Assembly: GCA_022592445.1 (NCBI GenBank)
Contig: JABYQR010000180.1
Coordinates: forward strand, 25,172-89,171
DNA: 64,000 nucleotides
Direction of reading: 5' to 3'
From: Cytidiella melzeri
Taxonomy: Eukaryota > Basidiomycota > Agaricomycetes > Polyporales > Irpicaceae
Below, piece by piece: positions 53,802 to 63,812 of this stretch. The number at the start of each line of letters is the position of its first letter. Position 1 is the stretch's first letter. The notes below the pieces were generated by a model. That model was not told where the DNA came from, searched no databases, and saw nothing but the letters and a program-made list of their open reading frames with translations. The position numbers were made by a program, and so were the translations under genes.

Positions 53802-54330
53802 CTATCGCCTAAGATTTCCGTGGGGGATGCTGTCGTAAGTCGTAAGAAGAATCTTAAGGGCCGCAGGCTACCCTGCCCGTAGGGCTGAGACTGCAAAGAG
53901 TGGAATAAGTCAAAGGAAGCAAAGTGCGCACAAAAGGATACTTACTGGGTGTTAGAGAGGTCCAATAATTGGAGGTATCGCCAGGTACGTACTAGAAAAA
54001 TGAGGAATATGTGCTGTAGTTGGGCGTTGAGATCGTTGAGAGTTGAACCCGCCACGTGGGCGCGTTCACGAAATTAGAGCGTGTTGTAGCATGTGACCGC
54101 GTTCTGTGACAGGCGTGATGGCGTCACTGTGGCCATTTTCTATAAGTCATTTTTCGCTGTTTATCAAGGATTCGCGCCACGCCGGGATTTGATGCGTGAA
54201 ATCGCACATCTCCCAATCCTCGGTTTCCGAGATTATGCTATACTTGGCATTCTATGCCACTCTACACAAACAAGTTTGCTGTCTCAATCCCCATCAAGGC
54301 CATACAATCCTGATTAGATTGAGAAATGTC
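53802..54330. other. Intergenic stretch
   Basis: Probably holds the DUF7918 promoter and the left end of the Harbinger element. No terminal inverted repeat was identified by eye. Confidence 0.35.
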
Positions 54331-55619
54331 ATGAGTTCTTCAACAAAGCACTGTCATGGTCTGACAGCAATTTCCGCCATGAATTTCGGTAAGCTGTTTA
54401 TTTTATACTATGTGAGCTGTAGCTCGCATTCAATATAACACAGGAGTTAGCCGTGCAACCTTTGATTTTCTTGTTGATTGTTGGGAGGAAAATGATCTTT
54501 TTCTCTTGACTGGGTGTAAGCCACAGCATCCTGTCTGTTACCAGCTGGGCTGCTTTCTCATGCGGTATGGGCAGCTTGGTTCAAATGCACAGTCGGTAGT
54601 GCATTGTATGGGTCTTGGAAAAGGTACATATTCTGCAGGTATGTGACTTGACTTTGGAGAAACAATTGAGGTTACTCATAAGCAGCTATGTTATACAGGC
54701 AAGTAACCCGAGCTCTTCGAGAGCTTGGTCAAGACATCCTGGTATGGGGAGACAATGCTTGCCATGAGGAATTAAAGCAGCATTTTGGTGCAAACGGCTT
54801 TGACCAATGCATTGGTGTTGTTGAGGGAAGTCTTATAGGGCTAACTAGCATGCCTCATGAACAAGGACCATCATATTTATGTCGCAAAAAATTTCCTGCG
54901 GTATGATTTGGCTTTGCAATATCTTATGGCATTTGTGTAACACTATTTTCAGGTTAATATTCAGGCTATGGTGGATCACCAGAAAAGATTCATAGCTTTT
55001 GAAGGTGGTTGGCCAGGATCTGTACCAGATGTTACAATATGGGAAAGATCTTATGTCTGGATGCAGCGACATCGACTATTCCAGCCTGGTGAATACCTGC
55101 TTGCAGACAAAGGTGTGTACTTAGTTTGACAGGCTGTATGTATACTAAAAACATGATATAGGCTATCCATCAAGCCCATTTGTGTTACAACCATTCAATG
55201 AGCCTGAGGTCCAGCAAGCAGAAGGCAATGAGAAGATTTGTAGACGAGACTTCAACAAAAGCCTCTCCAACAAACACATTTATGTTGAGCGTGCATTTGG
55301 AATGCTCAAGCACCGGTTTCTTGTGCTGGCACTCCTCTCAACACTGCAGGACATTAATGATGCCTATTGCATTATTGAGGCATTAATGGTTCTCCACAAT
55401 GTTTGCATTGATCTTGAAGATCATCCAGAAGTAACTGGAGATAACTCTTCTGGTGACTTGCAAGAAGATGGTCTGGAGCTGCCTGCTTATGGGGGATACT
55501 TAGCAGAAGATGAAGAGGTGGACATTCCTGATGGGGAAAATGATGTTAATTTTTGTCTTGCAGGCCTGGCATTCCGTAACACAATGCTAGACAAACTACT
55601 TCCTGTTTATATCACTTGA
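54331..55619 (+). CDS. PIF/Harbinger transposase (DDE_Tnp_4)
   Basis: Exons 54331-54388, 54444-54638, 54686-54900, 54953-55112 and 55162-55619 give 361 aa in frame. N-terminal segment GVSRATFDFLVDCW..., then the helix LYRQVTRALRELGQD. Nuclease core: CIGVVEGSLIGL where the family has D-G-S/T (first acidic residue is Glu here), CRKKFPAVNIQAMVDHQKRF, GSVPDVTIW (second Asp), LADKGYPSSPF, KHIYVERAFGMLKHRF (Glu). The C-terminal tail is acidic (DGLELPAYGGYLAEDEEVDIPDGE). A shorter N-terminus than usual is possible if an upstream exon was missed. Harbinger transposases need a Myb-like partner; candidates lie at 55871-57240 (minus) and 59600-60120 (plus). Confidence 0.85.
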
Positions 55620-55870
55620 ACATATGACTAGACTCCTGAACTATAGACGTAATTAGATATCATTATGGAACAGTAATGAGTGAATAATGTGGGTAAGTAA
55701 TGAATGAATAATGTGGGTAAGTCATGAGTGACTTAACTAAAGAGAATAATGTGGGTAAGTAATAAGTGAATTTAGCTAAAGAGAATGTAGGGGGGTAAGT
55801 AATGAGTAAATTAGCTGAAGAAAATGTAGGTATATGAATCCAATGCTAGCCAAAAATACAAAGAAGAAAA
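55620..55870. repeat. Degenerate AATGTGGGTAAGTAATGAGTGAAT units
   Basis: Between the convergent transposase and Myb-like genes, about 55670-55815, the words AATGTGGGTAAGT and TAATGAGTGAAT recur four to five times in imperfect tandem. Confidence 0.7.
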
Positions 55871-57240
55871 TCACACATTGAAATACCTTGCAATAACTTG
55901 GCAAGCATGGACCTTGAGTTCTTCATCAAGATTTGGATCTCCAAGTACCTCATGTGCCTTTGATACCTGCTGCTCCATGATCTCAAAATCTACCTTGTGC
56001 TTGCTGAGTTCCAGCTTTTGATCCTCATTGACAGTATGAGATGCCATTGCAGCTGCACTTGTCTGAAAGAATGTCTCCATTGCTGAGGTGGTATTGGACT
56101 TTGGCGTGCGAGGCTTATGAGCTGGAACTGGCACACCAGGTTGTTGGTGAAGTGGAACAGACTTCCTGGACCCCTCTGCTGATTTTGAAGCTGGCATGAC
56201 AGAGCTCAACCTAGCAACAGAGGATGGTGCAGCCAGACGACGAGTAGCAGAAGAGTGGAGAGTTGAAGCTGGCTTTGAAGTGATCTCAACTTCAGAGTCT
56301 GAGCTGCAGGAGATATAGTTGTTGTCTTTGCTCAATAACTCCTGCCCGTCCTCACTGCCGCTGCCAGATCTACCAAGGCTGTAGTCTTCACAGTTGCTGA
56401 GAGCCCCTGAACAGAAAGTACAGCCACAGACAAACCTGCCGTAACTACCAAGCCTGTATGACACAAAACTCAACGAAAGCAGACTGCAGAGGGATATAAG
56501 TGCACCTATCAATGAAGAGATCATACCACCGATTACACTTCCACTCCAGGTATCTCTTCCCTGACATTGTGCAGACCTGTTTCCCAGCCTTGGCTGCAGA
56601 ATTGAGTTGAGCATCAGCGCGGACAACCTCCTTATCCTCAGTCACACCTTTGATTCTGGTATTGTCGGCATCCCCACTCCCGCCTGTGAAGGACTCCAGC
56701 TCAACAATCTGCCCAAACTCCATCCTCATACGAGTGTTCTCAGCAATGTGTCATTGTGGATGCCCTTCCACATCCCTGCTGCAAGCTAATTCATTGATGT
56801 TAGCCTGTAGTGATGAGTGAATGAATGTTTTCTTTACCTTCTTGAAGTGGTGAATGTTTGGCAGTTGACCGTCCCGAAGACGTGAGCCTGTAACACCATC
56901 AGGGTCAAACAGCGCATGGACAAGCCTACACTTTTCCTCGACAGTCCACAGGAGCTGATTGTTGTTGGCCTCTGGTTTTGCATCAGCTCCAATCAGTGGT
57001 CCACACAGCGTGCCAACTGATGAGACCGGACACTTCTTCAGCTCATGCGTGTGCGCGATACGCGGCAAGTTTTCATTGGCGGGACCAGACTGGTGTGCTT
57101 GCTTTGTTGGGCAGTTTTTGGAGGGAAGTGGTGGCAAATCCTCACAAGGCCTGCAGTGACTGACACGCTGAGCATGGTCTTCAGGAAGTGGGACAGGGGC
57201 GGGGCCGGGCAGAGCATTGCTGATGGCACGTTGTCGTCGA
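55871..57240 (-). pseudogene. Myb/SANT-like Harbinger partner gene, probably decayed
   Basis: Convergent with the transposase, as expected for the second gene of PIF/Harbinger elements. Minus-strand pieces, in order: NNQLLWTVEEKCRLVHALFDPDG (SANT/Myb-like start, about 56930), LRDGQLPNIHHFKKV, an intron near 56840-56775, then MRMEFGQIVELESFTGGSGDAD, AQLNSAAKAGKQVCTMSGKRYLEWK (about 56720-56550) and a Ser-rich then helical C-terminus with TVNEDQKLELSKHKVDFEIMEQQVSK ending at 55871. The joint near 56750 needs a frame change or unusual splice, so I mark it as a possible pseudogene. The paralogue at 59600-60120 shows the same two blocks. Confidence 0.65.
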
Positions 57241-59600
57241 CTGGTAAGAGGGTATCCTCAACAGGGTCAGCAGGAAGATGGAGCGCATGAGCGGCTGATA
57301 CATCCATGTGTTGAGTGCTGTAGGCAGCGTGGGTGTTCACTTTGGTCTGAGCTTTGTAAGTTTTGTGAGTCCCTCCAGCCGCAGCATGGCAAGACTGCGC
57401 AACAGCACCAACTTCAGACGTTTTACGGTGCTGATTGATTGTGTCCGTGTTGTATTGGTGATGAGGTTTGGCCTACTCAATATAAGGTCAGTCGCTGATG
57501 GCTTTTCTTGTTTGACTCATGTTATGTACCATATCGCCGTGCTGAGTGCAATAGCGCCAATCACGGTGAGCAAAGGGTCCAGTGTGAGGCTCAGATGAGC
57601 CTGCATCAGCCCTGTGCTGAGTCAATGCCGCTTGAGGAGCGCTGGACACAGCATCATCTTGTGCGTGACTTCCAAGTGGCAGACTCAGTAAGAGATCAAT
57701 AGCACTGTGCTGTACACTGGGTGAGCCTGAATCTTCACTCATCTGTGCCAAGACTTACCTCACAGGGTTGCACAATTGATTCAAAAGTGTTGTTTCAAAG
57801 TTATTCAGGCAGCTCTCCTGCAGGTATATCCGGGATTCTTCTCAGCAGAAATAAATGAGCAGCTTGGGACTGACAGTAGCAAAGCAAGACTTACCCCCCA
57901 TTTTTACCCCAGTTGTAGCTGGACATCCCTCCCCAGCTCTTGAGTAAGTCGATTAAGATTATTTGTAGATGAGTACAAGTAGAACATAACTGAAGGAGAC
58001 TGTTCAAGTTTGCAAGTCCCACTGGTGTCAAAATTGCCGTGGAAAACATTTGGCGTCTATTGCGGGAAGTGCGCGCAAGCCAATTATGTTATCCCTCGTA
58101 CAAATATCCATAATATTCTAAGAATAACTACGTTATTATTCTTTTGCACACGGAAGCTAGCCTCGATGGGAAGCCCAAAGGCGGAATAACCAGCGGACTC
58201 CCGCCAGCAGGGCGGGCATGCAAGATCTGCAACAGATCACAGCAAGCCGGCATGCCCTCGGAAAAAAATTTCATCATTGCGATGAACACAACAAACAGCT
58301 TAGAATTGACTGCACCTGTCAGGTTGCTGGTTCATCAAGTTTGTCGCCACCTTTGGTGGCGTTTCCAGGGGCATGCCAAGAATGAGCAGAGATCTCGGAT
58401 GTGCGCCCTCTCTGCTGGCCATCCCGCCGCTATGCCAAAAGTGTATTGGCTGTCGGGACTGTTGTCAGTATACTACAGCACAGGGATTGAGTAGTGTACT
58501 GTACTTTAATCTATAAAATACGTTGTAGTTGAAGTTATGCACACTTGCATGTACCTCCCGCTCTAGATGCCTAGTATTTCCCATGAGAGCTGACGCAGAC
58601 ACAACTTGCATGGTTTCTTTCGTTCTATCTATTCAAACCATTCTCTATGACTTACTCAAGAGAGTTGGACTGGGATGTCTAGCTATGGCTGGGGTGCAGT
58701 GGGGTAAGTCTTTGCCTCTTGTCAGTTCCAACTTTGTTGCTGATTTATTCCTGGCCTTGCGAGCAGAATCCCGAATATACCTGTGGGAGGGCTGTTGGAC
58801 TACCTTCAGGATAACTCAGTGGGCATGTGTATGAACTCATCTGAGGTAAAGTGCTCACGCAGATGACTCAAGCAGTAGACTTACCCAGTTAGCAGGATAT
58901 CTGTACTGTTTTCCCTTTGCCCAATACACACCACGCATAACGAGAACATGACAGCAGGCATGGAGCCATGGTTGGCACTGTCAAATTGGCCAAGGAGGGG
59001 ATCACTATAGAGCTTTTTGGAGCTTGCAAAGGCCACTTTGAATGTTGCTACCTTGCTCTGTGCAACAAAGCGGTACCTATCACAAACTATGTGCCGAGTC
59101 ACTTGTTTGCTTACATGCTACTCAGCACCAGCAAGACGGCTTGTACATGGTCAGCCAGCATTGTGAGGCTGCGCAAGCTGGTGCTGTGGTGGAGTCTCTT
59201 CCAGCTGTCACTCCTTGCATTGCCTTCAACACCCGCCTTGCCCACGACACTCACATTGACATGAATGCTCAGGTTGACCTCAGAGAACAAGAAATTCTGT
59301 CTCCCGTGCAGTTTACAGACAATAACCTGCTGTTTATTGATGAAAAATTTCCTTCTAATGTGCCTGTGCTGGTTGCACTCACTTTGCTGCTGATTGAATT
59401 ATGCAACACGCACATTGTTCAGAATCCCACCCCCCACAGGCCTCGTGCAGGTTCACTCAAGTTGCATCCCTCCAACCACCGCCAGACAAAATGAGCTCGC
59501 CGTGCTGGCCCTGCTCATGGAACAGACCCTCATCTGCATTCCACTCCGTTGCAGCCCGTGCGCACACCGGTTCAGAAGAAGTGGTTGCTCGCAACATCCC
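57241..59600. other. Harbinger-related remnants, no intact gene
   Basis: Only short frames. Low-grade coding signal (59040-59490) may be the decayed 5' part of the plus-strand Myb-like copy. The stretch 57750-58140 may contain an element terminus; none could be proven. Confidence 0.3.
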
Positions 59601-60120
59601 AAAAGCTGACTGAACCAGCATCAGGCCTGACCAAAGCTGATTCCAAGAAGGAGGTTGATGAGAACCATGACCACCTTGCTTGCAGTTGGCCATCTGACAA
59701 AACTAGCAAGTTGCTACACGGATTACTTGACCCTGACAGTGTCGTGGGCACAACTCTCAAAACTGATCATCAGCCAAGCAATTATCACTTTAAGAAGGTG
59801 AAGTGTCTGTTCTCTTGCTCAATCTCATATGAGGTAACATTAGTGTATAGCTTGCAGCATCGCTGTAGAAAGGTGTCTGCAATGACCAATTGTTGAAGAG
59901 CAAGTATGTGCACATGAGGGTGGAGTTTGCGCAGATCATACAGCTGGAGTCTTTCACGAGTGGTGGCAGTGATGCTGATGATGTCGAGTATGCTAATGAG
60001 GGTGCAGTCAATGCCCAGCTGAAGTCTGCAGCCAAGGCTGGGAAAGAAGTTGGTACACTGACAGGAAAGAAGTACCTCGAGTGGAAGAACAAGTGGCAAT
60101 GGAAGAGGGGGAAAGGCTGA
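59600..60120 (+). pseudogene. Second Myb/SANT-like Harbinger partner, truncated
   Basis: Plus-strand paralogue of 55871-57240. First block CSWPSDKTSKLLHGLLDPDSV..HQPSNYHFKKV (to about 59800), a gap with an in-frame stop near 59871 that may be an intron, then YVHMRVEFAQIIQLESFTSGGSDADD, AQLKSAAKAGKEVGTLTGKKYLEWK, ending early at 60120 (G-K-G stop) where the other copy continues for about 200 residues. The aligned blocks are about 60% identical by eye, so it is an old duplicate or belongs to a second Harbinger element whose transposase is gone. Confidence 0.65.
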
Positions 60121-60289
60121 TGATATGCTATTGAGGTTGATGTTCTGCGAGCAGACGGATGGGCCACGACAACATCATCAACCACCATTCACCATGGTTG
60201 ACCACCATCGACCACCATCCAACCATGATTGTACGTTGGTGAGCAAATCCTCAGAGTTCTGTGTTAAAACTATATAATATAATAATATG

Positions 60290-60820
60290 ATATGATGTGT
60301 AGTTTCCCACGCCTTATTACAAGGTCGCTTTAGGTAGCAGAGTTCCCACAGTCTTAGTATGGGAATCATGCAGCCGTATATGGAAACTCTAGTAGTAACC
60401 ATCACATTAGCTGAGACGTACAGATATGGGTTGTAGTAATACTATACATATATGTACGCCTGTGTTCTAGTAGCATAGGAAATGACATGGAAAGCATGTA
60501 TGACTCCAGAAGGATGCCTAAAGCATACATCTGAGGACAAGTACTAGCATGAGTCATTTACTCATTATGTACGCCTCTGGTACAAGTGCTGAACCTAGTC
60601 ATACAATGAGTCATGCATGAGTCATGCACTCATAGCATGAGTCATGCATGAGTCATGCACTTAGTAGTACAGTAGAATAGCTGAAGTAGACATGTATAGT
60701 AGTCGCTTACATAAGTAGATACAGACATGTATATAAGCAGAGCTGCTGAAGCAGCAAGAAAAATAAGACTCATCTTCGAAGCTTAACAGCCTCTACCCCT
60801 CGCACACATACTCCACTTTG
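60290..60820 (+). repeat. 5' LTR of a Ty1/copia element (left border approximate)
   Basis: Non-coding block with a TATATAA box (60730-60736) and the ATGAGTCAT array, ending just before the primer-binding site. Resembles the solo LTR at 8062-8584 around the TATA box. The left end and TSD cannot be tested because the 3' end lies outside the window. Confidence 0.6.
60549..60656 (+). promoter_or_regulatory. Five ATGAGTCAT (Gcn4/AP-1 consensus) sites
   Basis: Copies at 60549, 60606, 60617, 60637 and 60648 (start of the 9-mer). The last four form two pairs with 11-bp spacing inside a 31-bp tandem duplication, upstream of the TATA box by 75-180 bp. ATGA(C/G)TCAT is the known site of Gcn4/CPC-1-type bZIP factors. 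Confidence 0.75.
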
Positions 60821-60823
60821 TTA

Positions 60824-60836
60824 GGTTATGAGCCCC
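60824..60836 (+). other. Primer-binding site, half-tRNA initiator Met type
   Basis: GGTTATGAGCCCC is complementary to the anticodon stem-loop of initiator tRNA-Met, as in copia-type elements that prime with a cleaved tRNA half. Confidence 0.8.
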
Positions 60837-61329
60837 GGCTTTTAACTTAACTACATCCACACTCTCAACGACATCCACCAACCAGTATCCCCCAAGCTTT
60901 CTTATAAGTAAGTTTCTCTACTTTACTTTGTTTGGCCACATAGTAGTAGTAGAGTTGTACTGGTTGACTGCCTCAGCTTCGAATACAATATTCCCAACTG
61001 ATCTTCTACAGCTAATTCCCTCACCTACTTGCCCCTTGCGTACGCACTCCCAACCCAGCTGAATACTTAAGCCACCCTTGGTGGTTCTCGACTTTAACGA
61101 GTCGTGCATTACGCGGAATCTGCCTAACACGCAGTGTAAAATCCGGTGGTGGAGGAACAAGCTCCCACTTGTACAAGTGGTAGATCGGCGGAGTAGTACA
61201 ATAGGAGGGTAGTGTTGAGTGGCACTCTAAGCTCGTGACTTAGAGGCCTAGGACCTTTGTGTTGGCGCACGTCAGTCAGTCCTGGAATTAGAAATCGCCG
61301 CTTTTTGTAGCTGTAGAATTTCTTGAGGC

Positions 61330-61614
61330 ATGTCGTCCACTTTTACTTTTGGTATCACGGAGATTGTGGACTCTCCTATACTTCGTGGTGTTTCTTACAT
61401 GCGCCATTATGTTTTTGTCGTATCATACCGACTGGTAGAAGTCGAAGTTGCAAGTGGTCATACTCGTCTTGAATCACTTGTGGAAAACTTTTACTCACAT
61501 TCGACTTTTCCATTAGCAATCCCCAGGACTTTCTCAAGGAAAGTGTTGTGGATTGAATACGACGACATAAATCTTATACTTTCGATTCTTTCTTCCAGAC
61601 CGTTATATTTTTGA
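61330..61614 (+). CDS. copia leader ORF a, unknown
   Basis: 94 codons from the ATG at 61330, the first substantial ORF after the primer-binding site. No family recognised. Mixed hydrophobic and basic composition (ILRGVSYMRHYVFVVSYRLVEVEV...), no clear membrane helix. It ends TGA at 61612-61614, two bases before the ATG of ORF b (TGAAGATG), a spacing suited to reinitiation. Conservation in other copies would be needed to confirm coding. Confidence 0.4.
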   Translation: MSSTFTFGITEIVDSPILRGVSYMRHYVFVVSYRLVEVEVASGHTRLESLVENFYSHSTFPLAIPRTFSRKVLWIEYDDINLILSILSSRPLYF

Positions 61615-61616
61615 AG

Positions 61617-63028
61617 ATGCCGAACAACTCTCGCCGCACTTCCCGTCGCGTCAATGCCCGCTTCGCTCCCCATTCTCCTAATGATCCCTACTGCGTCCAT
61701 GATTACACTCGGTTTGACCGTATGGGTCACCCAATCGTTATGGAGATAAGGAGTTCAGCAACTCCCATCTCTATCCGTATGAGTCAAACCGATGCTCAGG
61801 ATGCTAGGATCAATGTCAACTACGTTGACAGGGACGGAGTCAGGCGCATGGAATCGATGGAATACAGCCTTCTCGGTCGTCATGGCTGGGACAGGTTCAG
61901 GCAGAGTGACAGGCAAAGGCACCTCCGAGAGGTCAATCGTATCATCGATGAAGCCAATCGTGAGGCGGAATTGGATTTATATAGACGAAGGCCTCGTAAC
62001 GTCAGTGCGGAAATCAGGGCGCATCAAACCCAAAGTTCTTCCAGGGTTAATGCTGCACCTCCTCGCCGATCTGCGTCGCCATCGCACCCTCATCCCCATC
62101 GTCATCCTACTCCAATGCCACCGCCTTTTGTGAGTGCAGGATTATCGCTTTGGGACATGGTTGCCCAGGCATTAAATAATTTTGCATCTCCACAGACTTC
62201 TTCTACAATGGTCAATCCGCCTACACCGGTCATTCCGGATATCGTTGATGGTATGAACGGTTTAAATATCAGTTCACCAGTTTCTCATGATTCTTCAGAA
62301 CCAGTAGTCCAGGCCGCTTCTGCTGCCGAGCCTACTCCGGTTCCGTCCTCCACTACTCAGGAGGAGGGACAGGTTGAAGATTCATGGCCAACGGTATACG
62401 CTCCCCAACCAGTCATTCCCACCTTTTCATTCGACGACTGGGTCCACGTCGATCGTACCGACACTAGGCCGGCTTCGCCTGTCTATTCGTGTGGTATGGT
62501 TTATGGCGTGGATGGACCAAAGGGGAGGTATTCAGGCCGGAGCAAGTTTGTTCCATCCTCGCCATGCTACATGTTAACCATCCCAACTTTACGCCCAATG
62601 AGCTGTGCTTACGCTCTAGGGGACTGGTTGATACAATGGTCGTTAGCATGGGCAACAAATGCGAGCACTATCGTGAGATGGTCGAGGAGTTGGAGGAATT
62701 TGCCAAGTCTCAGCGGATCAAGGAAATCACAGCCTGTGCCCGGATTTACCTCATGCTCAAGAGGGGACAGTGGCCGGACTGTGATAATATCTGGAACACG
62801 TACTTTATCTCAGTTGCAGACTTTCACACAGCGATGGAGGTCTTCAATGGTCGCGATCATCTTAGCGATCACCAGCTGGTCTGGCTGACTCAGAGACGTA
62901 TGGAGAAGAAGGAAGACTGGATGAGCATCTTTCATAGGGAGGAAGAATTTAAAGGCAAAATGAAGGAGGTAAAGATCGAGCCCGCTGCGCTCGAGCCTTC
63001 TTTAGAGCCTGAATCGTCTTCTCTTTGA
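61617..63028 (+). CDS. copia leader ORF b (0 frame plus -1 frame), unknown
   Basis: The ATG at 61617 opens M-P-N-N-S-R-R-T-S-R-R-V-N-A-R-F. The N-terminal third is basic and strand-like (INVNYVDRDGVRRMESMEYSLLGRHGWDRF), followed by a helix EVNRIIDEANREAELDL and a Pro/Ser-rich centre. Near 62519 the coding signal moves to the -1 frame (KGEVFRPEQVCSILAML.., VEELEEFAKSQRIKEITACARIYLMLKRG.., VWLTQRRMEKKEDW), ending at 63028; the joined product would be about 470 aa. The 0 frame also stays open to 62888, giving a 424-aa alternative with low-complexity sequence after the switch. No homology recognised. The two-frame structure may reflect programmed slippage, an indel or a base-calling error. Confidence 0.45.
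62519..62525 (+). promoter_or_regulatory. Candidate -1 slippery heptamer A_AAG_GGG
   Basis: In the ORF b 0 frame, CCA AAG GGG AGG contains A AAG GGG (X_XXY_YYZ). The -1 frame from here, AAA GGG GAG GTA, is the one that carries the later coding signal. Confidence 0.45.
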
Positions 63029-63279
63029 ACGGACTCTCTGCAAATCGAACTATACCGCGCACTGTATATTATAAAATATCGCGATGTGTACATTTATACT
63101 TTTACAAACGGTCATTTTCATTAGCGTAGTCCGTAGTGACTTGTATATTTCTCTATCTCTCTCTCGTTCTGCTTCGAGTCACGACCATCACGTAGCGCAT
63201 TCTGACGAACTTTTATGACTTTTCTTTACATAGTTTGTAACGTTGTACTCTGGCTTCATTAGCGTGTACGAATTCCGAA
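63029..63279 (+). other. Spacer between leader ORFs
   Basis: AT-rich with TATATTATAAAATA at about 63065; no frame recognised. Confidence 0.4.
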
Positions 63280-63810
63280 TTGCACCTCTTTGACTCAGAG
63301 AACTTTTGTGACGTCGACAGTGTTGCAAGACCCTGTGAAACACAACCGTGCCCTAACCGCTATAGATATTCGTTTGAAGCAGATTTAAACGAAGTTTATA
63401 GAATTATTGCATTGGTAACACAGGACCGATATCTTGAACCTTTTGAACATCAGAAAGAACTCATTAGAGGTTACATAGGATCTGTACCGCATCTTGACGT
63501 ACCTGCTTTAGTCAATTCATACCTTCTAGACTTAGCAAATCGTCGAGAATCAGAACCACAGAACAACGAACCAGAAGTAGTAATAGATCAGGAACCATCA
63601 GAGATCATAACAGGCACAACTTACATTGGTGACACATCCAGTCAATCTCTAGATAAGAACTCAGATTCCGGAGAAAACACCGAAGTCGAAGATCTTCTAG
63701 AAGAAACTTCTAAACAGACGTCATCACCTGTAATTGCACCTGTAGTACCTCATATCTCTGAAGTGTACATTCCGTACTACGACTTGATCCTTGATTGCTT
63801 TTGGTTATAA
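63280..63810 (+). CDS. copia leader ORF c with CETQPCPNR motif
   Basis: 177 codons open, starting from near-cognate codons; no ATG in frame was seen near the head, so initiation is unclear. The N-terminus reads HLFDSENFCDVDSVARPCETQ-PCPNR, matching the ATG-less gag leader of the nested gypsy (HVFDPDDRVD...VCEQQPCPNR). The rest is helical then strongly acidic (Glu/Asp/Ser-rich, EVEDLLEETSKQTSS) and ends in an aromatic YIPYYDLILDCFWL. The stop TAA (63808-63810) overlaps the next ATG. Could be a Gag leader protein or a regulator; function unknown. Confidence 0.5.
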   Translation: MHLFDSENFCDVDSVARPCETQPCPNRYRYSFEADLNEVYRIIALVTQDRYLEPFEHQKELIRGYIGSVPHLDVPALVNSYLLDLANRRESEPQNNEPEVVIDQEPSEIITGTTYIGDTSSQSLDKNSDSGENTEVEDLLEETSKQTSSPVIAPVVPHISEVYIPYYDLILDCFWL

Positions 63811-63812
63811 TG
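63808..63812 (+). promoter_or_regulatory. TAATG stop-start overlap
   Basis: TAA ends ORF c and ATG starts gag, sharing one A. UAAUG is a known context for coupled termination-reinitiation in some viral mRNAs. Confidence 0.6.

Noticed and set aside
60149..60225. ACCACCATC-rich stretch as a gene fragment
   Set aside because: Simple-sequence array of Harbinger-flank DNA with no open structure.
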